Assembly (NCBI GenBank): GCA_900756035.1
Contig: CAAEIR010000236.1
Span: forward strand, 1 to 11,058
Direction of reading: 5' to 3'
Length of the DNA stretch: 11,058 nucleotides
Source: an uncultured Anaerostipes sp.
GTDB taxonomy: Bacteria; Bacillota; Clostridia; Lachnospirales; Lachnospiraceae
A program made the position numbers and the translations under genes. This document shows positions 1 to 7,240 of this stretch, piece by piece; position 1 is the first letter of the stretch, and each line of letters starts with the position of its first letter. The notes below the pieces were generated by a model. The model worked only from the letters and a program-made list of their open reading frames with translations, was not told where the DNA came from and made no database searches.

Positions 1-28
1 AATTTTCATCACAAGTTAATTTTAACAT

Positions 29-71
29 AAAAGAGGACCTTTCGTTCATTTTGAACAAAAAGTCCTCTTTT
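29..71 (-). terminator. Rho-independent terminator after sod, possibly bidirectional
   Basis: Ten-base arms AAAAGAGGAC (29-38) and GTCCTCTTTT (62-71) are perfectly complementary, with a small inner GTTC/GAAC pairing (44-47 and 53-56). The hairpin starts 13 bases after the stop of the leftward dismutase gene. Read leftward it ends in TTTT then ATGTT; read rightward it ends in TTTTT. It could therefore also stop a rightward gene lying to the left of the window. Confidence 0.85.
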
Positions 72-84
72 TCCGTAGAGGCTG

Positions 85-720
85 TTATTTCACAGCCCCT
101 TTTGTATTTTCTAAAAGCTGTTCTACATAATCCCAGTTGATAAGGCAGAACCAGTTGTTTACATAATCCATTCGGCGGTTCTGATATTGCAGGTAGTAAG
201 CGTGTTCCCATACATCTACCGGAAGCAGTGGAGTTATATTTTTGCCAAGAGGAACATCCTGATTTGGCATTTTTTTGATTTCCAACATGCCATCATGTTC
301 CACAAGCCAGCCGTATCCGGAACCAAATTGAGTCAGCGCCGCATTGGTCAGGTCTCTGACAAAAGTATCAAAAGAACCAAAGGCAGTGTCGATCATTGTT
401 TTCAGAGGTCCGGTTGGAGGTGTAGAGTCTTCTGCCGGCTTCATACAGCGGAAATAAAGCTGATGATTATAGACACCTCCGCCGTTATTTTTGATTTCTG
501 TTTTTACACTGTCAGGAACCGTCAGCGGTTCTGTTAATAATTGTTCCAGCGTCATAGAGTGGAGCTCTTTGTAAGGTTCCAAAGCCTTGTTTAATTTTTC
601 TACATAGGTTGCAAGATGCTTATCATGGTGAAACTGCAGGGTTTCGGCACTGATCACAGGCTCCAGGGCATCATAGTCATACGGTAGCGGTTCTAATGAA
701 AAAGGATAAGTTTCATTCAT
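85..720 (-). CDS. sodA: Superoxide dismutase, Fe/Mn family, probably Mn-type
   Basis: This is a full-length 211-residue cytosolic dismutase that converts superoxide to hydrogen peroxide and oxygen. The N-terminal helical-hairpin domain has the HHxKH motif at 31-35 and the active-site Tyr39. The C-terminal domain carries DVWEHAYY at 169-176. The four metal ligands expected for the family are present: His31, His86, Asp169 and His173. Two positions that separate the subfamilies look Mn-type: Gly82, four residues before ligand His86 where Fe enzymes have Gln, and Gln154 in the PNQD segment where Fe enzymes have Ala. Metal choice cannot be proved from sequence and some members use either metal. 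There is no signal peptide. The start is supported by AAAGGAG nine bases upstream of the ATG. The gene stands alone, divergent from the RND permease and followed by its own terminator. Confidence 0.95.
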   Translation of the reverse strand: MNETYPFSLEPLPYDYDALEPVISAETLQFHHDKHLATYVEKLNKALEPYKELHSMTLEQLLTEPLTVPDSVKTEIKNNGGGVYNHQLYFRCMKPAEDSTPPTGPLKTMIDTAFGSFDTFVRDLTNAALTQFGSGYGWLVEHDGMLEIKKMPNQDVPLGKNITPLLPVDVWEHAYYLQYQNRRMDYVNNWFCLINWDYVEQLLENTKGAVK

Positions 721-746
721 AATATTAATCTCCTTTGTTTTCTTTT

Positions 747-777
747 ATTGTACGTAAATACCGGACAGAATATTCAA
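747..777 (-). promoter_or_regulatory. Candidate sigma-A promoter for sod
   Basis: On the minus strand a TTGAAT -35 (772-777) and a TACAAT -10 (747-752) lie 19 bases apart, about 27 bases before the sod start codon. The spacing is two bases longer than ideal, so this is a moderate candidate only. Confidence 0.4.
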
Positions 778-783
778 AAATGG

Positions 784-812
784 TTGACTTCTTTTTTTAA
801 GTGGAATATAGT
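784..812 (+). promoter_or_regulatory. Sigma-A promoter for the RND permease gene
   Basis: TTGACT (784-789) and TATAGT (807-812) are separated by exactly 17 bases. Transcription would start near 819, giving a leader of about 70 bases. A TTAAGTTAA near-palindrome (812-820) overlaps the end of the -10, and a TTAGCACTC motif (822-830) follows the predicted start. Both are in operator-like positions. Confidence 0.7.
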
Positions 813-889
813 TAAGTTAATTTAGCACTCTTGAGCGATTTATAAACACGCTTTGGTACAACAAGATTTAGGACGGAAAAGGTGAAAAG

Positions 890-3800
890 ATGATTTCAAA
901 ATTTAGTGTAAAAAAACCATATACCGTAATTGTAGGAGTTGTTTTGGTAATTATTCTGGGAATCGTTTCTTTTACAAAGATGACGACAGACTTACTTCCA
1001 AGCATGGAACTTCCTTATGCGATTGTTATGACAACTTATCAGGGGGCATCTCCTGAGACTGTAGAGACCACAGTTACAAGACCGGTAGAACAATCTATGG
1101 CTACGATTTCCAATATTAAGGAAGTGAATTCTATTTCCAGTGAGAATATGTCGATGGTTGTCCTGGAGTTTGAAGGAGATACCGATATGAATGCGGTATC
1201 ACTGGATATGCGGGAGAAACTTGATATGATCAAGGGATACTGGCCGGATGAGGTTGGGAATCCAACCATTATGAAGTTGAATCCGGATATGATGCCGGTT
1301 ATGGTTACGGCGATGGATTCAGATGAATTGAGCACTTCAGAACTATCAGAGTTGATCAATGATAAGATTGCTCCTTCTATTGAAGCGGTAGACGGAGTTG
1401 CCTCTGTAAGCACCACAGGACTTGTAGAGGAACAGATTAATGCAATTATCAGTGAGAAGAAGATTGATAAACTGAATAAAAAGATACAGAAAGCTTTAAA
1501 TGGTCAGTTTGAAGAAGCACAAAATAAGATTGATCAGGCAAAAGCGCAGATGGAATCCGGGAAAAATACATTGGATGCCCAGCGTTCAAAAGTCAACACT
1601 CAGCTTGCCAAGGCGCAGACTGCCCTGACAGACGGACAACTGACTCTTGCTCAAAAAGAGGTAGAGGTAACCAGTGCTATCACGAACCTAAAGACGCAGA
1701 AAACTACATTGCAGGCGACACAGAAGCTTTTGAGCCAGCAGATCAGTAAGATGGAAGAGCAGATCAAAGGGTTAAGCGGCACAGCCAAACTTCAGATGGC
1801 TGCGCAGATTAATGAGTTGAAAGAGCAGAAAAAGACCGCAGATCAGTCTGTTAAGACCATTGATAAGAATCTGAAAGCTCTTCAGAAAGCTTTGAAACAG
1901 GTTCAGCAGGGCAAGAAAGAGATTAATGCAAAGTTAACCGAGTTTTCAATTCAATCTGCGTCTGCAAATCAGAAAATGACTACGGGAGAGATTCAGCTGG
2001 CACAGGGAGAATCACAACTTCAGAGTAGTCAGCAAAAGCTTGATGAGAGTAAAAAACAGGCAGAATCTGCAGCCGATATCAAAGATAAGTTGACGGTGGA
2101 AAATGTAAAGGCACTTTTGACAGCACAGAATTTTGAGATGCCGGCGGGATATATTACAGAAAATAATGTACAATATCTGGTTCGTGTAGGAGACAAGGCA
2201 GAGAATTTAAAAGAGCTTCAGAATATGGAGCTGATGGATCTGGGGATTGATGGAATTCCTCCGATTAAATTAAGTGATGTGGCAGATGTGGCAGTCGTTG
2301 ACAATTCCGATGATATTTACTGTCGTGTCAATGGTAATAATGGAGTCATTTTATCTGTTCAGAAGCAGAATAATTATTCTACGGCAGATGTGGCACACCG
2401 GATTGAAGATAAGATGGCAGAGCTTACAAAGGAAAACAAAGGATTCCATTATGTAAATATCATGGATCAGGGAATTTATATTGATATGGTAACCGGATCT
2501 GTCATTGATAATCTCCTGATGGGTGCGGGACTGGCAATTATTATTCTTCTGCTGTTTTTAAAAGATATCAAACCAACTTTTGTAATCGCCTGCTCTATTC
2601 CGCTGAGTGTAGTATTTGCGGTTGTTTTAATGTATTTCAGCGGAATAACCCTTAATGTAATTTCACTGTCGGGACTGGCGCTTGGCGTCGGAATGTTGGT
2701 GGATAACTCCATTGTCGTTATTGAAAATATTTATCGCCTCAGAAAAGAAGGAGTACCGGTAAAAGAGGCTGCGATTGTCGGCGCAAAGGGAGTTGCAGGA
2801 GCAATTACGTCATCTACACTGACGACGATTTCAGTATTTTTGCCGATTGTGTTTACAACGGGAATTACAAAACAGCTGTTTGTGGATATGGGATTGACGA
2901 TTGGATATTCTCTGGTAGCCAGCCTGATTGTGGCAGTAACTTTTGTACCGATGATGTCTGCCGGAGTCCTTCATAAAGTTACGGCAAAAGACAATAGGGT
3001 TATTGATAAACTACAGAATTTTTATCAAAAACTTATGGGACCGATTTTTGGTCATAAGATTCTTGCGGTAGTAATCACAATGGCATTGTTTGTGGGAAGT
3101 ATTGCAGGAGTTTCCAAGATAGGAACATCTCTGATTCCGAGTATGGACAGTACCCAGATGACATTATCATTGAAGATGCCTGTCGGTTCATCTATGGAAG
3201 AAACAGCATCCATGACGGATACGGTACTTGAAAAAGTAAAAGGTATCAGTGATGTAAAGAGTGTGGCTGCGATGATTGCTTCTGACAGTTCTTCCGGAAT
3301 GGGAACTTCCACCGGAAGCAGTGCAAAAGATGAGTCCAGTATGTACATACTGTTGAAAGAGAAAAAGAAGAAGACAAACAAAGAAATTAAAAATGAAATT
3401 TTAAAAAGAACAAAGAAGTTCGACTGTGAGATTTTAGTTCAGGAATCCAGCATGGACATGAGTGCTCTTGGCGGAAGCGGTATCTCTATTGAGGTGAAAG
3501 GAAATGATCTTGAGAAATTGCGTGAGATTGGTCAGGACATTGCCGCAATCGTCGAGAAAACGAAAGGAACCAAGAATGTTACAGACGGAAGTGAAGAGAC
3601 GACACCGGATATTCATATAACGGTAAACAAGAAAAAGGCTTCCGAATATGGATTAACTGTCGCAAGTGTTTATCAGCAATTAAGTGCGAAATTAAAGGAT
3701 GCGACTCAGGCAACGACAGTTTCTCTGAATGAAAAAGAGTTCAGCGTGAATGTTGGAAACAGCGCTAAAAATACAATGACAAGAACTGGATTAAAGAACT

Positions 3801-4621
3801 TTAAACTGACGGGAACCGTGGGAGGACAGAGTAAAGAAGTAGAACTTGACGATATTGCGAGTCTGCGTACTACCGACAGTTTGTCTTCCATCAGCCGAAA
3901 TCAGCAGGAACGTACATTAAATGTAACGGCAGAGCTGAAAGATGGTTATAACATCGGAAAAGTCAGTCAGAATGTGCAGAAGAATCTGAAAAAATATAAG
4001 ATGCCGAAAGGATATTCTTATAGTATGGGCGGTGAACTAGAGTCTATTCAGGATACGACACAGCAGATTGGTCTGATGCTCGTGTTAGCAGTTGCATTTA
4101 TGTATCTGATCATGGTTGCGCAGTTCCAGTCTTTAAAATCACCGTTTATTATCCTGTTTACAATTCCGATGGCATTTACCGGAGGATTCTTAGGACTGCT
4201 GATTGCAGGGAAAGATTTAAGTGCTATTGCAATGATTGGATTTGTTATGCTATCCGGTATTATTGTAAATAATGGTATTGTGCTCGTGGATACGATCAAC
4301 CAGTTAAGAGACGAAGGCTATGCGTTTGAAGATGCGATTCTTACTGCCGGAACTATGAGGATCCGGCCGATTCTTATGACGGCGCTGACAACGATTCTCG
4401 GACTCTCTACCATGGCTATGGGACTGGGACAGGGAGCAGAAATGATGCAGCCGATGGCAATCGTAACCATTGGAGGTTTGATTTACGGAACGCTCCTGAC
4501 GCTTTTGGTTGTTCCGTGTATTTATGGGTTATTCCATCGCCGGGATCAAGATGGAAAAAGAAAAGGTTTGATAGGTCGAATCAAAGGAATATTCCGAAAA
4601 AGAACGGAAAAGCAAATGTAA
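890..4621 (+). CDS. RND-superfamily efflux permease with large coiled-coil insert
   Basis: A 1243-residue inner-membrane, proton-driven exporter of the AcrB-like RND family. Its substrate is unknown. TM1 lies near residues 11-29. A first external domain follows, then TM2-TM6 (about 535-695), with GMLVDNSIVVIEN at 601-613 in TM4. A second TM and external repeat runs to the end, with GIIVNNGIVLVD (1123-1134) in TM10 and the RIRPILMT loop (1157-1164). Of the AcrB relay residues Asp407, Asp408 and Lys940, only Asp605 is kept; the others are Asn606 and Asn1127. Residues about 205-395 form an insert rich in Gln, Lys and Ala with two long heptad-like helices and a turn near 293-299. It sits where AcrB has its TolC-docking subdomain. 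The C-terminal tail (1216-1243) is strongly basic. AAAAGGTG lies five bases before the ATG. No adaptor or outer-membrane factor gene is next to it. Confidence 0.93.
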   Translation: MISKFSVKKPYTVIVGVVLVIILGIVSFTKMTTDLLPSMELPYAIVMTTYQGASPETVETTVTRPVEQSMATISNIKEVNSISSENMSMVVLEFEGDTDMNAVSLDMREKLDMIKGYWPDEVGNPTIMKLNPDMMPVMVTAMDSDELSTSELSELINDKIAPSIEAVDGVASVSTTGLVEEQINAIISEKKIDKLNKKIQKALNGQFEEAQNKIDQAKAQMESGKNTLDAQRSKVNTQLAKAQTALTDGQLTLAQKEVEVTSAITNLKTQKTTLQATQKLLSQQISKMEEQIKGLSGTAKLQMAAQINELKEQKKTADQSVKTIDKNLKALQKALKQVQQGKKEINAKLTEFSIQSASANQKMTTGEIQLAQGESQLQSSQQKLDESKKQAESAADIKDKLTVENVKALLTAQNFEMPAGYITENNVQYLVRVGDKAENLKELQNMELMDLGIDGIPPIKLSDVADVAVVDNSDDIYCRVNGNNGVILSVQKQNNYSTADVAHRIEDKMAELTKENKGFHYVNIMDQGIYIDMVTGSVIDNLLMGAGLAIIILLLFLKDIKPTFVIACSIPLSVVFAVVLMYFSGITLNVISLSGLALGVGMLVDNSIVVIENIYRLRKEGVPVKEAAIVGAKGVAGAITSSTLTTISVFLPIVFTTGITKQLFVDMGLTIGYSLVASLIVAVTFVPMMSAGVLHKVTAKDNRVIDKLQNFYQKLMGPIFGHKILAVVITMALFVGSIAGVSKIGTSLIPSMDSTQMTLSLKMPVGSSMEETASMTDTVLEKVKGISDVKSVAAMIASDSSSGMGTSTGSSAKDESSMYILLKEKKKKTNKEIKNEILKRTKKFDCEILVQESSMDMSALGGSGISIEVKGNDLEKLREIGQDIAAIVEKTKGTKNVTDGSEETTPDIHITVNKKKASEYGLTVASVYQQLSAKLKDATQATTVSLNEKEFSVNVGNSAKNTMTRTGLKNFKLTGTVGGQSKEVELDDIASLRTTDSLSSISRNQQERTLNVTAELKDGYNIGKVSQNVQKNLKKYKMPKGYSYSMGGELESIQDTTQQIGLMLVLAVAFMYLIMVAQFQSLKSPFIILFTIPMAFTGGFLGLLIAGKDLSAIAMIGFVMLSGIIVNNGIVLVDTINQLRDEGYAFEDAILTAGTMRIRPILMTALTTILGLSTMAMGLGQGAEMMQPMAIVTIGGLIYGTLLTLLVVPCIYGLFHRRDQDGKRKGLIGRIKGIFRKRTEKQM

Positions 4622-4651
4622 AAGAATTATTGGAATTCTTACAAAAGTATT

Positions 4652-4678
4652 AAAAGTAAGAGTGTTTTCTTTACTTTT
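4652..4678 (+). repeat. AT-rich inverted repeat after the RND gene
   Basis: AAAAGTAA (4652-4659) and TTACTTTT (4671-4678) form an eight-base perfect stem with an 11-base loop, 30 bases after the permease stop. No T-run follows, so it is a poor intrinsic terminator, though it may stabilise the 3' end. Its right arm overlaps the -35 of the next promoter. Confidence 0.4.
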
Positions 4679-4698
4679 ACAAGAAGGAAAGCTATAAT
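4670..4698 (+). promoter_or_regulatory. Sigma-A promoter of the lipid operon
   Basis: TTTACT (4670-4675) and a consensus TATAAT (4693-4698) are 17 bases apart. The predicted start near 4704-4706 falls at the foot of the 15-bp inverted repeat, giving a leader of about 98 bases before the PAP2 gene. Confidence 0.7.
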
Positions 4699-4700
4699 GA

Positions 4701-4736
4701 ATAAGAATCATGTCAGTGTTTTGACATGATTCTTAT
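4701..4736 (+). repeat. Perfect 15-bp inverted repeat at the operon start site
   Basis: ATAAGAATCATGTCA (4701-4715) is the exact reverse complement of TGACATGATTCTTAT (4722-4736), with a six-base loop. It begins two bases after the TATAAT box. It could be an operator, a 5'-end mRNA hairpin, or a weak terminator for the permease gene. No T-run follows immediately (the next bases are AACATACAG), so an operator or 5' stem-loop is favoured. Confidence 0.75.
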
Positions 4737-4802
4737 AACATACAGAGGTTTTTTGTAATTTGAGATTTTTCGGATTACAGCCACTGTCGAAAGGAGCAGA
4801 TC

Positions 4803-5531
4803 ATGAATCGAAAAGATTATATTGTAGGATTCATACCGAAGTATGCGGTGATTCCATTGATTTCTGCCTTTGTTTTTAACACATTGATTTACAGTGGAAC
4901 TATGATTTTATGTAAAGATTTGTATCACTATGATTTTACGACGGCATTTGACCGTATGGTGCCGGTGATACCGGAGTTTACCAGTATTTATCTGATTTGC
5001 TATGTTTTTTGGGCGTTCAATTATATTTTAATTGGAAGGATCGGAAAAGAGCATATGTATCGTTTTCTGGTTGGAGACTTTTTGTCAAGGATTGTCTGTG
5101 GAATCATTTTCGTATTGCTTCCAACTACTTTGGTAAGACCGGAGATTACCGGGAATGGTTTTTGGGATCAGGCGCTTCGTCTGGTATATTCCATTGACCA
5201 GTCAGCTAATTTATTTCCATCGATTCACTGTCTGGTAAGCTGGTTTTGTTATATCGGGATACGAAAGCGAAAAGAGATTCCTCTGTGGTATCGCAGATTT
5301 TCCATGATATTTGCGCTTCTTGTTTGTGTATCTACACAGGTAACAAAACAGCATTATATCATCGATGTGTTTGGCGGTATTCTGTTAGGAGAAGTCTGCT
5401 GGCTGATCGGGCAGAAGACAGAGTGGTATGAGGGATTATGGAAGGTATTTCAGAGAGTCAATCAGTTCTTTGGACTTGAAAAGAAAGAAAAGGAGGAGCG
5501 TACTGGAAGACTGTCTGAGATAAAAGGGTAG
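4803..5531 (+). CDS. PAP2-superfamily membrane protein, Aur1-like (lipid phosphatase or head-group transferase)
   Basis: A 242-residue membrane protein with about six hydrophobic segments (for example 13-33, 60-77, 93-110, 143-153, 166-176 and 189-203). The PAP2 core is visible as RP at 112-113, FPSIH at 138-142 and STQVTKQHYIID at 177-188. His142, His184 and Asp188 match the catalytic residues. Classic PAP2 phosphatases have Ser-Arg at the start of the third motif; here it is Ser177-Thr178. The TKQHYxxD form resembles the Aur1/inositol-phosphotransferase-like branch (Pfam PAP2_3), whose members can transfer a phospho-head-group rather than hydrolyse it. Product and substrate are not known. 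Likely roles are dephosphorylating phosphatidate or a lipid pyrophosphate, or head-group transfer onto an acceptor lipid. AAAGGAG lies six bases before the ATG. It is the first gene of the operon, and the next gene starts five bases after its stop. Confidence 0.85.
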   Translation: MNRKDYIVGFIPKYAVIPLISAFVFNTLIYSGTMILCKDLYHYDFTTAFDRMVPVIPEFTSIYLICYVFWAFNYILIGRIGKEHMYRFLVGDFLSRIVCGIIFVLLPTTLVRPEITGNGFWDQALRLVYSIDQSANLFPSIHCLVSWFCYIGIRKRKEIPLWYRRFSMIFALLVCVSTQVTKQHYIIDVFGGILLGEVCWLIGQKTEWYEGLWKVFQRVNQFFGLEKKEKEERTGRLSEIKG

Positions 5532-5536
5532 GTTGT

Positions 5537-6562
5537 ATGAAAAATAGGAAAACAGTAATTGGAAATGCAGTATTCTTTTTTCTTTTATTTGGACTGACTG
5601 CCTATGCGGTGCTGCGCGGGAAAGAGTTATCCGAATTATTGAAGGTTTTAGAATCTGTACAGCCGATATACTATATTACAGGTTTTGTGGTGATCATTGT
5701 ATTTGTGTGCTGTGAATCTTATATTATTCACAAGATGTTGAGACTTCTGGGCTATCGCCACGTTCCGAAACGTAATTGTGTTAAATACTCGTTTGTCGGT
5801 TTCTTTTTTAGTTGTATTACCCCGTCTGCCACTGGCGGACAGCCTATGCAGCTTTATTATATGAACCGAGATCGGGTTGATATTTCTGTAGGAACTGTCA
5901 TTTTAATGATTGTAACCATCCTATATAAGTTTGTCCTGGTCTTTCTCGGGGCGTTGATTTTCTTATTTCGGTATCCGCTGGTTACCGATTACATTGGAAG
6001 TGCGGCATTTTTCTTTTATCTTGGGATGCTGCTGAATGTATTTTGTGTGGCATTTATGCTTATTCTTGTATTTGAACCAACGCTGGCATCCAGGATTGTT
6101 CTTTGGCTGGTTCAGTTCCTTGAGAGAATTCATATTTTGAAGAAAAAGGAAGAACGTCTTGAAAAATTCCAGAAATCAATGACAGAATATCACAAGGCTG
6201 CCGCTGTGATAAAAGAACATCCCGTATTTATTTTTCGAATGTTTTTGGTGACGCTTCTTCAGAGAATTTTGCATTTTGCCATTACATATCTTGTGTATAG
6301 GGCGACGGGTTTATCTTCTCTTGGATGGATCGACGTCATTGCGCTGCAGTGCGTGATTTCTATTTCTGTGGATATGCTTCCGCTTCCGGGTGGAATGGGA
6401 ATTAGTGAAGGATTGTTTTTAAGTATTTTTAAGAAGATTTTTACAGGAGGTCTTTTGTATCCGGCAATGCTGTTAAGCCGGGGAATCAGTTATTATGCGT
6501 TAGTTTTCATCAGTGCTGTGATGACCGGAGTGGCGCATATTACGATAAAACGCAAAGAATAG
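5537..6562 (+). CDS. UPF0104/YbhN-type flippase-like integral membrane protein
   Basis: A 341-residue protein of about eight membrane segments, belonging to the family that includes the transmembrane domain of lysyl-phosphatidylglycerol synthase MprF (Pfam PF03706). The two family signatures are clear: SCITPSATGGQPMQLYY at 92-108 and PLPGGMGISEG at 282-292. There is no C-terminal aminoacyltransferase domain, so this is the flippase-like half only and cannot itself aminoacylate lipids. Family members are thought to flip or bind lipids, but for most, as here, this is prediction. A basic cytosolic loop lies around 200-212. The gene starts five bases after the PAP2 stop with an AGGGTAGG-like ribosome site that is weaker than its neighbours', so translational coupling is likely. 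Adjacency to pssA and psd suggests the cargo is a PE-related or other phospholipid. Confidence 0.88.
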   Translation: MKNRKTVIGNAVFFFLLFGLTAYAVLRGKELSELLKVLESVQPIYYITGFVVIIVFVCCESYIIHKMLRLLGYRHVPKRNCVKYSFVGFFFSCITPSATGGQPMQLYYMNRDRVDISVGTVILMIVTILYKFVLVFLGALIFLFRYPLVTDYIGSAAFFFYLGMLLNVFCVAFMLILVFEPTLASRIVLWLVQFLERIHILKKKEERLEKFQKSMTEYHKAAAVIKEHPVFIFRMFLVTLLQRILHFAITYLVYRATGLSSLGWIDVIALQCVISISVDMLPLPGGMGISEGLFLSIFKKIFTGGLLYPAMLLSRGISYYALVFISAVMTGVAHITIKRKE

Positions 6563-6573
6563 AGGGAAAAGGT

Positions 6574-7185
6574 ATGATTGGATTTTATAATGTATCAGTA
6601 ATATTAACATATTTAGGAGTCGTCAGTGCAGTGTTTGGCATGTCGCAGGCATTTCAGGGGAATTTCAAAATTGCGATTCTATGTCTGATGCTGTCCGGAT
6701 TTACGGACATGTATGACGGAACCATTGCAAAGAAAATTAAGCGAAGCGAAGATGCGAAGAAATTCGGAATCGAAATAGATTCCCTTTGTGACCTTGTCTG
6801 TTTTGGGGCATATCCGGTGGTGATCGGGTATTGTCTGGGGATGGATACATGGTATGCAAAGATTATTTATACGATGTATATTTTAGGAGCTGTAATCCGT
6901 CTGGCATATTTTAATGTAACAGAAGAACAGCGTCAGGCACATGAAAGTTCAAGGAGAAAACATTATCAGGGACTTCCGGTAACTTCGGTGGCATTGATTA
7001 TACCGATTGTTTATCAACTTCGAAGATTTTTTACACAGGAATTTCCATACATATATATTTTAATGATCTTCATTATTTCCCTGTTGTTTGTCATTGATTT
7101 TAAAGTGTTTAAACCAGGGAAGAAATGTATGTTTGCATTTGTAATTATCGGTGCGGTTGTTGCTGTGAAAATGTTTTGTCTGTAG
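6574..7185 (+). CDS. pssA: CDP-diacylglycerol-serine O-phosphatidyltransferase (phosphatidylserine synthase)
   Basis: A 203-residue membrane enzyme of the CDP-alcohol phosphatidyltransferase family. It joins CDP-diacylglycerol and L-serine into phosphatidylserine, releasing CMP. The family motif covers residues 45-73: Asp45, Asp48, Gly49, Ala52, then Gly65, Asp69 and Asp73. The usual Arg after Ala52 is Lys53. The text after the motif, LVCFGAYPV, is typical of Gram-positive PssA rather than of PgsA (phosphatidylglycerophosphate synthase). The next gene is phosphatidylserine decarboxylase, which strongly supports serine as the alcohol substrate. About six hydrophobic segments are visible; the last ends near the C-terminus. 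AGAGGG lies seven bases before the ATG, and only 11 bases separate it from the preceding gene. Confidence 0.92.
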   Translation: MIGFYNVSVILTYLGVVSAVFGMSQAFQGNFKIAILCLMLSGFTDMYDGTIAKKIKRSEDAKKFGIEIDSLCDLVCFGAYPVVIGYCLGMDTWYAKIIYTMYILGAVIRLAYFNVTEEQRQAHESSRRKHYQGLPVTSVALIIPIVYQLRRFFTQEFPYIYILMIFIISLLFVIDFKVFKPGKKCMFAFVIIGAVVAVKMFCL

Positions 7186-7240
7186 CAGCTGGATAGAATG
7201 ATTGAAAATAAGAGGGCTTCATTAGCCAGAGGAGTATGAG

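Noticed and set aside
187..537. Rightward frame of 116 codons inside the dismutase gene
   Set aside because: It is antisense to a clear dismutase with all its ligands, and its translation matches no family.
814..823. AAGTTAATTT occurring on both sides of sod (also at 13-22), as possible mobile-element ends
   Set aside because: A 10-base AT-rich match with no transposase, target duplication or longer repeat is best explained by chance.
1039..1416. Long open frame on the minus strand inside the permease gene, with similar ones at 3052-3381 and 7700-8056
   Set aside because: These lie antisense to well-supported genes, lack ribosome sites, and translate to sequence with no recognisable domain.
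2391..2406. TGGCAC followed by TTGA, resembling a sigma-54 promoter
   Set aside because: It lies inside the permease coding sequence, the spacing is off and the -12 half lacks the expected TTGC core.
4701..4736. Calling the 15-bp inverted repeat a confident terminator of the RND gene
   Set aside because: No T-run follows the stem, and a consensus promoter sits directly before it. It is kept as an inverted repeat of uncertain role.
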